Shown in pieces: positions 1 to 9,500 of a stretch of DNA of 64,000 nt. Source of the stretch: Myxococcus stipitatus DSM 14675 (lineage in GTDB: Bacteria; Myxococcota; Myxococcia; Myxococcales; Myxococcaceae); contig NC_020126.1 of NCBI RefSeq assembly GCF_000331735.1, forward strand, positions 8,497,501-8,561,500, in the 5' to 3' direction. Position 1 is the first letter of the stretch, and every line of letters starts with the position of its first letter. Both the position numbers and the translations under genes were made by a program. The notes beneath the pieces are model-generated. The model searched no databases. It had not been told where the DNA came from and worked only from the letters and a program-made list of their open reading frames with translations.

Positions 1-363
1 CAACAGCTTCGCCGTCGCGAACAGCGCCACCTCCGGCACCCGCGCGCGCCCCTGGCGCTTCGCGTTGCGCGTCAGGCAGTCCGAAAGCTTCGAGGAGAAA
101 TAGAAGCCAATGACAGACGCGCCCTGCGCATGGCCCAGCGCGATGAGCGGCGCGCGCTGCTCCCGCGTCGGGTGGGTGTTGTCCACCACCACCGACTTCC
201 CTTCGGCCAGCGCCTCGGCCACGCACCGCTGCTGACGCGCCTCCTTGCGCCGCGCGTTGGGCCACAGGTCCTTGCTCACCAGGACGTGCGTCGGAGCAAA
301 GCGCCGCTGAAAGAAGCTGCTCTTGCCCGAGGCCTGCAACCCGATGAAGAGGATGAGTTCCAT
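1..363 (-). CDS. P-loop kinase-like ATP-binding protein (3' end outside window)
   Basis: The reverse strand reads in frame from an ATG at 363 to the window edge (121 residues, C-terminus missing). Residues 8-15 form a Walker A loop, GLQASGKS, directly after a hydrophobic strand, and a second strand ending in VVVDNTHPTREQR resembles the substrate region of polynucleotide-kinase/zeta-toxin-like AAA_33 proteins. Such proteins phosphorylate small or nucleic-acid substrates; the substrate here is unknown. The gene stands alone at the edge, divergent from the subtilase gene. Family assignment rests on the P-loop and DNT motifs only. Confidence 0.7.
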   Translation of the reverse strand, partial: MELILFIGLQASGKSSFFQRRFAPTHVLVSKDLWPNARRKEARQQRCVAEALAEGKSVVVDNTHPTREQRAPLIALGHAQGASVIGFYFSSKLSDCLTRNAKRQGRARVPEVALFATAKLL

Positions 364-694
364 GACGAGGCCCCTCCGGACGTGGCATCCGGAACCCGGC
401 TGACGCCTCGGGTGCAAGCCCTGCTCGCCGACGCACGGGCCGCCCGGGCACGGCAGACCTCGCACGGCGTGCTGGCTCGCGCACCGCGTCTACCTCAATC
501 ACCGCCGGCTGTGAGGCATTGCACACCGCGCGGGGCAGACATCGCGAATGTGTTGATTCGACGAGTCTATCTCGATTAACAATTAATTCTCGATTTCCTG
601 CAATTCAACGACTGTCGTAATCCGCCGCCCGGACTGAATCCTGGAGCGGCGGGCGCAGCACGAAGCGCAACCCGAGCAGCAGGAGAGACACCTC
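364..694. other. 331-bp intergenic region between divergent genes
   Basis: No convincing coding frame. The first 170 bases are G+C-rich; the part from about 540 to 600 is markedly A+T-rich for this genome and holds the candidate promoter and direct repeat listed separately. It probably carries both divergent promoters. Confidence 0.6.
553..581 (+). promoter_or_regulatory. Candidate sigma-70-type promoter of the subtilase gene
   Basis: TTGATT (553-558), 17 bases, then TTAACA (576-581) in an A+T-rich patch. An 8-base direct repeat TCTCGATT (570-577 and 588-595, 18-base period) overlaps the -10 side and could be a regulator site. Assigned by eye; the match to consensus is modest. Confidence 0.3.
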
Positions 695-3010
695 ATGAAG
701 ACTGCATTCTCGTCGTATGCGGGAAGCTGGCGTCGCCTCACTGTGATGACCCTGGGCTGTGGCCTTCTCGCGCCGATTCCGGCGTTCGCGGCGACCCAGG
801 CGCCGTCAGGAGTCGAGCGCGCCGCGACCCCCGCGGCGCGTGTCGTCGACAGTGACAAGGCCACCACGGCGCGTCCTGTCGCGGGGCTGGCGGACTCGGT
901 GAAGGGGCGCAGCTCGCTCGTCACCGGGGCTGGGCGGGTGTTCCACCGCACGGACAACCGGGTGCATTCGCTGAAGACCCTCGCGGTCCCCAGCACCGCG
1001 CTCCAGTTACATGTCTGGGAGGAGGAGGACGCGGCCGGACAGCGTCAGGACTTCTTCGCCTACAGCCGCGGCGGCACGGAGCTCGTGGGCCGGGCCCAGG
1101 CCACGACGTATCAGGTGCGCCTGGGGCACGTTCAGTTCGACCCGCTCCGGGACACGGCGCCGCTCGTCGCGGGCCTGCTGTCGGCGGACCCGGGCAACAC
1201 GCTGTCGCTCGTGCAGCTCCAGGCGACGCCGCTGCCGGAGCTGCGGGAGTCCCTGGAGCGCGAGGGCGGCAAGGTGCTGCGCTTCCTCACGGACCACACG
1301 TTCCTGGTGGAGATGAACGCGGACACGAAGAAGCGCGTCGCGGAGCTGCCCTTCGTGCGCTGGGTGGGTCCGTACCATCCGGAGTATCGCGTGGAGGGCT
1401 TCCTCCGTGACGCCCTCACGGGGCGCTCCGCCCGGCTGGAGGCGCAGCGCTACTCCATCATGCTGGGTGAGCGCGGCGCCGTGCGCCAGGGCGAGGTCGC
1501 CGAGCTGGTGCGCAAGCTGGGCGGCACCGTGGACCTCATCGAGCCGGGTGGCTTGCGCGTGGAGGCCACGCTCACCCAGCCGCAGCTCGAGCGGCTCGTG
1601 CGCTCCAACGCGGTGCAGTTCATCGACCGCTGGGGTGGCCCGGGTGAAGTGGACATGAACATCGTGCGCGAGGTGGGCGGCGCCAACTACCTCGAGACGA
1701 CGCGCGGCTGGACGGGCGAAGGCGTGCGCGGTGAGATCTTCGACACCGAGCTGCGGACCACGCATCAGGAGTGGGCCGTGGCGCCCCTCATCCACAGCAC
1801 GTCCACCGCCGGCAGCGCGCACGGGACGAGCTGCTACAGCATCAACTTCGCCAAGGGCGTCGTCCCCGAGGCGCGCGGCATGCTCCCCAAGGGCCAGGGC
1901 ATCTTCTTCCTCTACAGCCAGTCCACCCAGTTCGGCGGAACCAAGTCCCGCTACGACATCAACCGCGAGCTGACGGACCCGGCGGGCCCCTACCGCGCCG
2001 TGTTCCAGACCTCCAGCGTGGGCAGCACCCTGGGCACGACGTACACCACCATCTCCGCCGAGGTGGATGACTACCTCCACAAGGCGCCCATCCTCAGCAC
2101 CCAGTCCCAGAGCAACTCCGGCACGCGCAACTCGCGGCCGCAGGCGTGGGCGAAGAACATCGTCTCCGTCGGCGGCTTCTACCACCGCAACACCGCCAGC
2201 CGGACCGATGACTCCTGGAGCAGCAGCGCGAGCATCGGCCCCGCGGCGGACGGGCGCCTCAAGCCGGACCTGTCCTTCTTCTACGACCAGATTCGCTCGG
2301 CCAGCAACGCGAGCAACACGTCGTACACGGAGTTCGGCGGAACCAGCGCCGCCACCCCGCAGACGGCGGGCCACTTCGGGCTCCTCTTCGAGATGTGGCA
2401 CAAGGGCGTGTGGGCCGGCCACGGCGGCGGCGCGGACGTCTTCGCCAGCCGCCCGCAGATGGCCACCGCCAAGGCGCTGATGATCAACCTGGCCCACCGC
2501 TACAACTGGACGGCCGGCGGCACCAACGGCGACCTGACGCGCGCGCGCCAGGGCTGGGGCACCGCGGACATCAAGCGGCTGCATGACCGCGCCCCGGTGA
2601 CGGGCATCATCGACGAGACGGACACCCTCCTGCCCCTGGGCAGCAACACCTACGGCGTCACCGTCGCGGCGGGTGAGAAGGAGCTCAACGTCACGCTCGT
2701 CTACACGGACCCCGCGGGCACGGTGGGCGCCGCGCAGGCGCGCATCAACGACCTCTCGCTGCGCGTCACCTCGCCCTCCGGCGTCGTGTACTGGGGCAAC
2801 AACGGCCTGACGGCGAGCAACGTCTCCACGTCCGGCGGCGTCTCCAACAAGGTGGACACCGTCGAGAACGTCTTCCTGGCCAGCCCCGAGGCCGGTGCGT
2901 GGACCGTGACGGTGCTCGGCGACGAAATCGTGCAGGACGCCGACCTGAGCACCCGCGTCATCGACGCGAAGTACGGCCTGGTCGTGAGCGGCGGCATCCT
3001 CCGCAAGTAG
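695..3010 (+). CDS. Secreted S8 family (subtilisin-like) serine peptidase
   Basis: 771 residues. The N-terminus has an Arg pair, a hydrophobic stretch and an AFA-like cleavage site, i.e. a Sec signal peptide, followed by a long pro-region (about 35-330). The catalytic triad can be placed at Asp350 (IFDTELR), His376 (AHGTS) and Ser551 (GGTSAATP). After the catalytic domain a beta-rich C-terminal domain (about 640-771, LVYTDPAG and SPSGVVYWGN) resembles the jelly-roll domain of KP-43-type subtilases. ATG 695 is preceded by AGGAG at 681-685. Likely an exported degradative protease, typical of predatory myxobacteria. The residue after the catalytic Asp pair is Glu rather than the usual Gly. Confidence 0.9.
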   Translation: MKTAFSSYAGSWRRLTVMTLGCGLLAPIPAFAATQAPSGVERAATPAARVVDSDKATTARPVAGLADSVKGRSSLVTGAGRVFHRTDNRVHSLKTLAVPSTALQLHVWEEEDAAGQRQDFFAYSRGGTELVGRAQATTYQVRLGHVQFDPLRDTAPLVAGLLSADPGNTLSLVQLQATPLPELRESLEREGGKVLRFLTDHTFLVEMNADTKKRVAELPFVRWVGPYHPEYRVEGFLRDALTGRSARLEAQRYSIMLGERGAVRQGEVAELVRKLGGTVDLIEPGGLRVEATLTQPQLERLVRSNAVQFIDRWGGPGEVDMNIVREVGGANYLETTRGWTGEGVRGEIFDTELRTTHQEWAVAPLIHSTSTAGSAHGTSCYSINFAKGVVPEARGMLPKGQGIFFLYSQSTQFGGTKSRYDINRELTDPAGPYRAVFQTSSVGSTLGTTYTTISAEVDDYLHKAPILSTQSQSNSGTRNSRPQAWAKNIVSVGGFYHRNTASRTDDSWSSSASIGPAADGRLKPDLSFFYDQIRSASNASNTSYTEFGGTSAATPQTAGHFGLLFEMWHKGVWAGHGGGADVFASRPQMATAKALMINLAHRYNWTAGGTNGDLTRARQGWGTADIKRLHDRAPVTGIIDETDTLLPLGSNTYGVTVAAGEKELNVTLVYTDPAGTVGAAQARINDLSLRVTSPSGVVYWGNNGLTASNVSTSGGVSNKVDTVENVFLASPEAGAWTVTVLGDEIVQDADLSTRVIDAKYGLVVSGGILRK

Positions 3011-3028
3011 TCACGGCGTGACACGGGT

Positions 3029-3060
3029 GGGCCGGTGTTCCCCTCGAGGACCACCGGCCC
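3029..3060. terminator. Hairpin terminator after the subtilase gene
   Basis: A 9-bp perfect stem, GGGCCGGTG (3029-3037) with CACCGGCCC (3052-3060), 14-base loop, 19 bases after the stop codon. No T-tract follows, which is common in G+C-rich genomes. Confidence 0.6.
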
Positions 3061-3130
3061 GCCCACCGCGTGACACGCCCGCACCCGAGACACTGGCCGC
3101 CGCCGCGTCCGGATGGCATGACGTGGGCCC

Positions 3131-5044
3131 ATGGCTCGTGACGTCTCCTTCTTCGACCAGCTCGGCTCCCTCCTCGCCAAGGAGCGCGAGGCCGAGAAAG
3201 CCCGCCTCGCCACCCTCGCGGAGGGCATGTCCCTCCACGAGCGAGAGGAGCAGGGCCTGTCCGTCCTGGACCTCGAGACGGTGGAGGAAGAGGTCGGCCT
3301 GGGCGGACGCGTGCTGCTCACCCTGGCCCGCGCGGACCGCTCGCGCCTGCCGTCCCGGCTCCACAACGGAGACCTGGTGGCCGTGCTCCCCCGCCGCGCC
3401 GAGGTGAGCGAGCCCGCCAAGGCCCTGGTCTCCCGCGCCAGCGCCACGCGCCTCCAGCTCGCCTTCGACCGCTCCCCGCCTCCGTATGTCCACGAGGGCC
3501 TGCTGCGGCTCGACGTCGTCCCCAACGACGTCACCTACGAGCGCATGCGCACGGGCCTCCAGCGCGTGAAGGCCATGGACAAGGGCCTGGAGCGCCGCAA
3601 GCGCGAGGTGCTGCTGGGCAACGAGCCGCCGCGCACGGACAAGCCTCGCGACTTCGAGCCGGGCCGCCCCCTCAACCCCGAGCAGCTCGACGCCGTGGGA
3701 CGCGCGCTCGCCGCCGAGGACTTCTTCCTGGTCCACGGCCCTCCGGGCACCGGCAAGTCCACGGTGCTCGCGGAGGTGGCCGCGCAGGCCGTGGCCCGAG
3801 GCCAGCGCCTCTTGTGCACCGCCGCCAGCAACGCCGCCGTGGACCACCTGTTGGACTTGTGCCTGGGCCAGGGCCTGCGCGCCGTCCGCGTGGGCCACCC
3901 CGCTCGCGTCGCGGCGCGCCTGCAGGAGCACACGCTGGACATCGTCGTGGAGGAGCACCCCGACCGCGTCGTCTCCCGCGAGCTCTTCGACGAGGCCTTC
4001 TCGCTGCTCGGCTACGCGCGACGCCAGCGCACCCAGGGCCGCAGCCGCGCGCGCTTCTCCAACGCACGCGCCTCCACCACGGAGGCCAAGGCCATGCTCG
4101 ACGAGGCCCGCGCGCTCGAGCGCAAGGCGGTGCGCTCCGTGCTGGCCACCGCGGACGTCGTCTGCGTCACGCTCGCGAGCCTCGACTCCGGCGTGCTGTC
4201 CGGTGAGCAGTTCGACCTGGCGCTCCTGGATGAAGCCACCCAGGCCACCGAGCCGCTCGCGCTCCTGGGCTTCCTGCGCGCGCCCATCGTCATCCTCGCC
4301 GGAGACCCGCAGCAGCTCCCGCCCACCGTGCTGTCTCAAGACGCCGCGCGCGCGGGCCTGGCGGTGAGCCTCTTCGAGCGACTGCTCGCGGACCACGGCG
4401 ACGGCGTGAAGCGCATGCTGCTCGAGCAGTACCGGATGAACACGCGCATCATGGACTTCCCCTCGCGCGAGATGTACGGCGGCCAGCTTCGCGCCCACCC
4501 CTCCGTCGCGGACCGCACGCTCGCGGACGTCCTGCCGCCGGGCACGGAGGTGGATGCGCCACCCGTCCTCTTCCTCGACACCGCCGGCAAGGGCTTCGAC
4601 GAGGAGGTGGAGCCCACCACGCGCAGCCTCTTCAACACCGGCGAGGCCGACCTCATCGAGGCACGCGTGCGCGCCCTGCTCGCGCTGGGACTGTCACAGC
4701 GCGAGCTCGCGGTGATTACACCGTACAGCGCCCAGGCCCACCGCCTGCGTGAGCGCCTGGAGTCCTTCGCCCCCGACGTCGAGGTCGACACCATGGACGC
4801 CTTCCAGGGCCGCGAGAAGGACGCCGTGCTCGTCTCGCTCACCCGCTCCAACAGCGAGGGCCAGGTTGGCTTCCTCAACGACTTGCGCCGCATGAACGTC
4901 GCGCTCACCCGCGCCCGCCGGCACCTCTTCGTCGTGGGCGACTCGGCCACCCTCAGCGGCCACCCCTTCTACGCCCGCTTCATCGAGGAGTCCCAGGCGC
5001 ACGGCGGCTACCGCTCCGCCTGGGAGTGGGCTGATACCCCCTGA
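3131..5044 (+). CDS. Superfamily 1B helicase, IGHMBP2/UPF1-like (AAA_11/AAA_12)
   Basis: 637 residues. An N-terminal beta-barrel-like region (about 1-150) precedes the helicase core. Walker A is HGPPGTGKS near residue 203; the Walker B-type motif is LLDEATQATEP; motif III is GDPQQLPPT; motif IV follows at QYRMNTRIM; motif V is DAFQGREKDAV and motif VI RRMNVALTRARR. This is the full motif set of UPF1-like helicases that unwind RNA or DNA 5'-to-3'. Bacterial members are little studied; a role in nucleic-acid repair or RNA turnover is inference. Cytosolic, apparently monocistronic. Confidence 0.9.
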   Translation: MARDVSFFDQLGSLLAKEREAEKARLATLAEGMSLHEREEQGLSVLDLETVEEEVGLGGRVLLTLARADRSRLPSRLHNGDLVAVLPRRAEVSEPAKALVSRASATRLQLAFDRSPPPYVHEGLLRLDVVPNDVTYERMRTGLQRVKAMDKGLERRKREVLLGNEPPRTDKPRDFEPGRPLNPEQLDAVGRALAAEDFFLVHGPPGTGKSTVLAEVAAQAVARGQRLLCTAASNAAVDHLLDLCLGQGLRAVRVGHPARVAARLQEHTLDIVVEEHPDRVVSRELFDEAFSLLGYARRQRTQGRSRARFSNARASTTEAKAMLDEARALERKAVRSVLATADVVCVTLASLDSGVLSGEQFDLALLDEATQATEPLALLGFLRAPIVILAGDPQQLPPTVLSQDAARAGLAVSLFERLLADHGDGVKRMLLEQYRMNTRIMDFPSREMYGGQLRAHPSVADRTLADVLPPGTEVDAPPVLFLDTAGKGFDEEVEPTTRSLFNTGEADLIEARVRALLALGLSQRELAVITPYSAQAHRLRERLESFAPDVEVDTMDAFQGREKDAVLVSLTRSNSEGQVGFLNDLRRMNVALTRARRHLFVVGDSATLSGHPFYARFIEESQAHGGYRSAWEWADTP

Positions 5045-5117
5045 GCCCAATCCCTTTCATCGACAGGTCATCACAGACCCAGCCCTGGGGTACTATGCAA
5101 GGACTGACAGGGTCATG

Positions 5118-5155
5118 ATCCAAAATTTGTCGCAGCGGTGAACCAATTTTGTCAC
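5118..5155 (+). repeat. Imperfect direct repeat upstream of the sigma-54-like promoter
   Basis: ATCCAAAATTTGTCGC (5118-5133) and ACCAATTTTGTCAC (5142-5155) share CCAA-n-TTTGTC-n-C with about 23-base spacing. They lie about 65-100 bases upstream of the promoter below, the usual distance for sites of a sigma-54 enhancer-binding protein. Role inferred from position only. Confidence 0.35.
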
Positions 5156-5218
5156 CCCCCTCCCCCCGTGCGGGGAGCGGACCTGGGATATCAGGCATTT
5201 GGCTTGAAACCAGTTGTC

Positions 5219-5234
5219 GGGCACGAGACGTGCT
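5219..5234 (+). promoter_or_regulatory. Sigma-54 (RpoN)-type -24/-12 promoter
   Basis: GGGCACG-AGAC-GTGCT has GG at 5220-5221 and GC at 5232-5233, the invariant spacing of sigma-54 promoters (consensus TGGCACG-N4-TTGCW), with mismatches at only two consensus positions. Transcription would start near 5245, just ahead of the GGGGAGGAA ribosome site (5247-5255) and ATG 5264. Myxobacteria make heavy use of sigma-54. Confidence 0.6.
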
Positions 5235-5263
5235 TCTGCTCCAGGGTGGGGAGGAACCGCCAC

Positions 5264-5443
5264 ATGTCTCAACGTCCCAACGTGACGAAGGAAAACGACG
5301 TCTGGGTGCTCCGCATCGAGAAGGACAACGGGAAGGTCCAAGAATACCGGTGCGCGACGGAGAACCAGGCGCGGCAGTTGGCGCTCATCATGTCCAAGCC
5401 GGACACCGGAGGGCCGCCGAGGCCCCCTTCGCCGCCGCGCTAG
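5264..5443 (+). CDS. Small hydrophilic protein of unknown function (59 aa)
   Basis: ATG 5264 follows a strong GGGGAGGAA site (5247-5255). The product is charged (EKDNGKVQEYRCATENQARQ), has a single Cys and ends in a Pro-rich tail (GGPPRPPSPPR). The middle looks like a short beta-hairpin plus helix. No family recognised. It is the only gene between the sigma-54-like promoter and the hydrolase gene 50 bases downstream, so it is probably under RpoN and enhancer-binding-protein control. A longer in-frame extension upstream lacks a ribosome site and would overlap the promoter. Confidence 0.65.
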   Translation: MSQRPNVTKENDVWVLRIEKDNGKVQEYRCATENQARQLALIMSKPDTGGPPRPPSPPR

Positions 5444-5493
5444 CCGTCCTCGAAGCCTCCGCGATGAGGTAAGGCACGGGCCAGGAGCCGCCC

Positions 5494-6351
5494 GTGTCCC
5501 TCATGCTCGAATCCCACTTCGTCGACTCCCAGGGGCTGCGCTTGCACGTGCGCCACCGTCCTGGGGCTCCCACCGCGCCCGCCGTGCTCTTCCTCCATGG
5601 CTGGCTGGACCACACCCACAGCTTCGATGCTGTCCTCGAGCACGTCCCCGCGCACTGGCGGCTGGTGCTGCTCGACTTCCGAGGCATGGGCAGGAGCGCG
5701 CACGCGCCCCCCGAGTCCCACTACCAATCCGGTGAGCACCTCCTGGACGTGGAGGCCGCGCTCGATGGCATGCGCCTGTCCCAGGCATACCTCGTGGGCC
5801 ACTCGCTGGGCGGCATCATCGGCACCACCTACGCGGCCTCGCGCCCGGAGCGCGTCCTGGGCCTGTCGCTCATCGAGAGCATGGGCCCCTTGGGCGGCGC
5901 GGCCGAAGTCACGGTGGAGCGACTGCGCTCCTTCCTCAACGACACGCGCAGGCCGCCGCGCCGCAAGGTCTACCCGACGGTGGAGGACGCCGCCGCGCGC
6001 CTGCGGGAGACCAACCCCACGCTGCCCCTGTCCGCCGCGATGTACCTGGTGCGCCACGGCACCGAGCGCGTCGAGGGAGGCGTGGCCTTCACCTTCGACC
6101 CACGCCACCGCCGCCGCTTCGCCCAGGGCTACGACGAGGCCCAGTGGCTGGCCATCCAGGCCGCCCTCACCTGTCCGGTGCAGGTCATCCGAGGCGAGCA
6201 AGGCCTCTGGCCCGACGCGGAGAAGCTGGACCGCCGGCAAGAGGCGCTTCGCACGCTCGTTGCACCACCGGTGATGATTGCCGGAGGCCACCACGTGCAC
6301 CTGGAGCAGCCCGCTGAAGTCGCTCGGGCGCTCACCGACTTCATCCGCTGA
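5494..6351 (+). CDS. Alpha/beta-fold hydrolase
   Basis: 285 residues starting at GTG 5494, chosen because AGGAG (5483-5487) lies 6 bases upstream. Oxyanion segment FLHGWLDHT near residue 32, nucleophile Ser104 in GHSLGG, and His in GGHHVHLEQ near 269 make the catalytic triad plausible; the acid would lie around VIRGEQGLWPDA. Esterase, lipase or epoxide-hydrolase-type activity cannot be told apart. No signal peptide, so cytosolic. It may be co-transcribed with the small gene upstream. Confidence 0.85.
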   Translation: MSLMLESHFVDSQGLRLHVRHRPGAPTAPAVLFLHGWLDHTHSFDAVLEHVPAHWRLVLLDFRGMGRSAHAPPESHYQSGEHLLDVEAALDGMRLSQAYLVGHSLGGIIGTTYAASRPERVLGLSLIESMGPLGGAAEVTVERLRSFLNDTRRPPRRKVYPTVEDAAARLRETNPTLPLSAAMYLVRHGTERVEGGVAFTFDPRHRRRFAQGYDEAQWLAIQAALTCPVQVIRGEQGLWPDAEKLDRRQEALRTLVAPPVMIAGGHHVHLEQPAEVARALTDFIR

Positions 6352-6571
6352 GGCCCTCATCCGGGCAGAAGGTCGGGAAAAGTCTTTCACCCTCCAGGGC
6401 AATGCCGTTCCCTCCGAAGCACACGGCGGCGACTGCGCATCCCAACCCCTTGAATTCAGGACAGCAGCCTAGTTCCCCCGGGTTGGTATGGCATTTGGAT
6501 TGGGGAGGGGTCGGTGGAGCACGCACCGGACCCTGACGGGTGTGTGTGGGGAGAAGGGTGAGGAGCGGAAC

Positions 6572-9500
6572 ATGGGGATGGGGCAGAGGGGGCGAGTCCT
6601 CGCATCGGCGGTGCTCGTCGCCACCCTGGTTGCCTGCCACGAGGGGGATGAAACCCGCGCGGTGCAGGCCACGGCGGTGGTGGACATGGACGTGCTCGAC
6701 TTCGGCGACGTGCCGGTAGGCGAGTGGCGGGAGCGTGAAGTGCGCATCCGCAACATCGGCTATGTGCCCTTCTTCGCCATCGAGGCACTGCCCATCGTCG
6801 GAAACCCCTCCTACGAGGTGGAGCTGCAGGACGGCGGCGGCCGGGTGATGCCGGGCCAGTCGCACGTGGTGCGCGTGCGCTTCCATCCGCTGGCGGAGGG
6901 CGTCACCGAAGAGACCGTCCACGTCACCACCGACGCCAACCAGGGCTCGAACGCCCAGGTGCAGGTCACCGGCCTGGGCACCCCCACGCAGATTGGCATC
7001 GACCCGCCCGTGCTGGACTACGAGACGCTGGAGGTGGACAGCGACCGCGCGCTGGAGGTCACCATCACCAACCCGGTGGATCTGCCGCTGACGCTCGTCG
7101 TGCGAGGCAACTCGCCGGACCCCTTCACGCCCGACACCATCACCATTCCGCCCCAGTCCTCGCGCAAGGTGAGCACGCAGTACCTGCCCCGCGCGCTGGG
7201 CGCCATGGACGCGCGCCTGGAGGTGCGCTCGTGCGAGCACTGCACGCCGTCAGTGGTGGAGCTCAAGGGCCACTCCGTCGCCAACGCCTTCGTGTTCGAC
7301 CCGGCCCCCGTGCCATTCGACTTGATTCCGGTGCATGAGCGCACGCAGTCGTACACGCGCGCGCGCAACATCACCTGGCGGCCCGTCACCATCGACTCGC
7401 TCATCACCAGCGACCACGCCTTCGTGCCGCTCTCCAAGCCGGAGGGCTCCACGGTGCAGCCGGGCGAGGTGGTGGAGCTGAAGATGGAGTTCGCCGCGCG
7501 CTACTCCGGCCCCAACATCGGCGACCTCAAGGTCCACTACGCCTCCGACAAGCCTCGGCAGTCGGAGGTCATCCTGGATGCGCGAGGCGGGCGCCCCACC
7601 CTCGCGGTGACGCCCGTGATGCTGGACTTCGGCGAGCTGCCCGTGGGCGGCAAGGTGGAGCAGTCCATCCGCATCACCAACGCGGGCACGAACGGCTCCC
7701 TGAAGTTCACGGGCGTGACGGCGGATGGCGACAGCGGGCAGTTCAGCGTGGACGTGCCCACGCGCGGCACCCAGCGCTATCCGTGGTCCGCGGGCACGTG
7801 GCCCCAGCTGGACACGCCGGGGCTGGATGTCGCCCCCGGCAACGACGCGCTGGAGCTGAAGGTCTACTTCGAGCCCGTCGCGGAGGGCACCTTCCGGGCG
7901 CGGCTGCGCGTGCGCTCGGATGACCTCTTCAACCCCGAGCGCGAAATCATCCTCACGGGTCGCTCGCGCACCAGCGGGCCCTGCGAGTACGAGCTCATGC
8001 CCCAGCCGGTGATGGACTTCGGCAACGTGGTGCCCGGCAAGGGCGCGGTGCTGGGCTTCCGCTTCCGCAACCCGGGCCGCGGCGAGTGCGCGGTGAAGGA
8101 CATCCACCTGTCCAACGACGCCAACGGCGCCTTCTTCATGCCGGGCGGCAAGCTGACGGGCGGCATCGTCCTGTACGACTCGGCCTTCAGCGCCATGGTG
8201 GCCTTCCGTCCCTCCGCCGAGGGCGAGTACGCCGGAGAGCTGAAGCTGACGGTGAACAACCCGGCCGCGCCCACGGTGACGCTGCCCCTCAAGGGCGTGT
8301 CGAAGGCGAGCTGCCTCGTCGCCTCGCCGCCCTACGTGGACTTCGGCCCCATCCGCTACGACTGCGCCGCGCCGCCGCGAAAGACGTACGTCGCCAACCG
8401 GTGCAGCGAGCCCATCACCGTCACCGGCGCGACGCTGGGCCATGGCACCAGCGGCCAGTTCACCCTGGTGGGGCCGATAGCACTGCCGCGCACGCTCCTG
8501 CCGACCGAGGGCTTCGAGCTGGAGGTGGACTACGCGCGCAACGTGCTGGGCCAGCACTTCACGCCGCTGTACCTGCACGTGGCGAACGAGGCCGCGCCCT
8601 TCCTGATTCCGCTGATTGGCGAGACGAACCACGAGGGAATCCAGGTGGACCGCTACACGCAGGGCACCGACAGCCAGCTCGACGTGCTCTTCGTCATCTC
8701 CAACACGACGACGATGGCGCCCTACCAGCAGCGCCTGCGGTCGGCGATTCCCGGCTGGCTGGAGTACGCGCGGCAGCAGCAGGTGGACCTGCGCATGGGT
8801 GTCACCACCACGGGCCTGGTGCCGCGAGGCCCCCAGTGCGGCGGAGGCGCCAACGGCGGCGAGGCGGGCCGGCTGTTCCCCGCCGACGGGAGCCACGCGC
8901 GCGTGATATCCAGCGCCGGCCCCCACGCGGCGACGGAGCTCCAGGCGAACGTGGAGGTGGGCCTGTGTCACAACCTGGTGCAGGGCCTGGCGACGATGAG
9001 ACAAGCCCTGTCCGCGCCCCTGTCCGAGCAGACGGACGACCCGCGCACCGCGCTGCCCAATGACGGCAACTGGGGCTTCGTGCGGCCCGCGGCGCGCATG
9101 GCGGTGGTGGTGCTGGCGGACGAGGACGACAACTCGGGCTTCAGCCCCGACAGCTTCATCCAGTTCCTCCAGACGCTGAAGGGCACGGGCATGGCCCACC
9201 GCAGCCAGCTCTACGCGCTGGTGCCCACCGACAACCGCTGCTCCACCGCGGGAGGGGACGCGGACCGCTTCATCGAGGTGGCGCGAGGCACCGGAGGCCG
9301 GGCCGACTCCATCTGCGAGGGCAGCTACCGGTCCCTCTTGGACTCGGTCATCCAGCGCGCGGGGGAGCCCCAGGCGGACTTCCCCCTGACAGCCGACCCC
9401 ACGGGTGACGGAGAGATGGCCGTCCGAGTCCAAGGGCAGCCGGTGCCGGAGAACCAGTGGACGTATGACGCCGTGGCCAACGCCATCGTCTTCGAGCCCG

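Noticed and set aside
1007..2584. Long open frame on the minus strand opposite the subtilase gene
   Set aside because: Low-complexity Ala/Arg/Val/His-rich translation typical of the antisense of G+C-rich genes; the plus-strand frame has clear catalytic motifs.
3011..4498. Minus-strand frame opposite the helicase gene
   Set aside because: Composition-driven antisense frame; the helicase motifs on the plus strand are unambiguous.
7250..9433. Minus-strand frame of over 700 codons opposite the HYDIN-type lipoprotein
   Set aside because: His/Arg/Val-rich without any domain; mirrors third-position G/C bias of the real gene.
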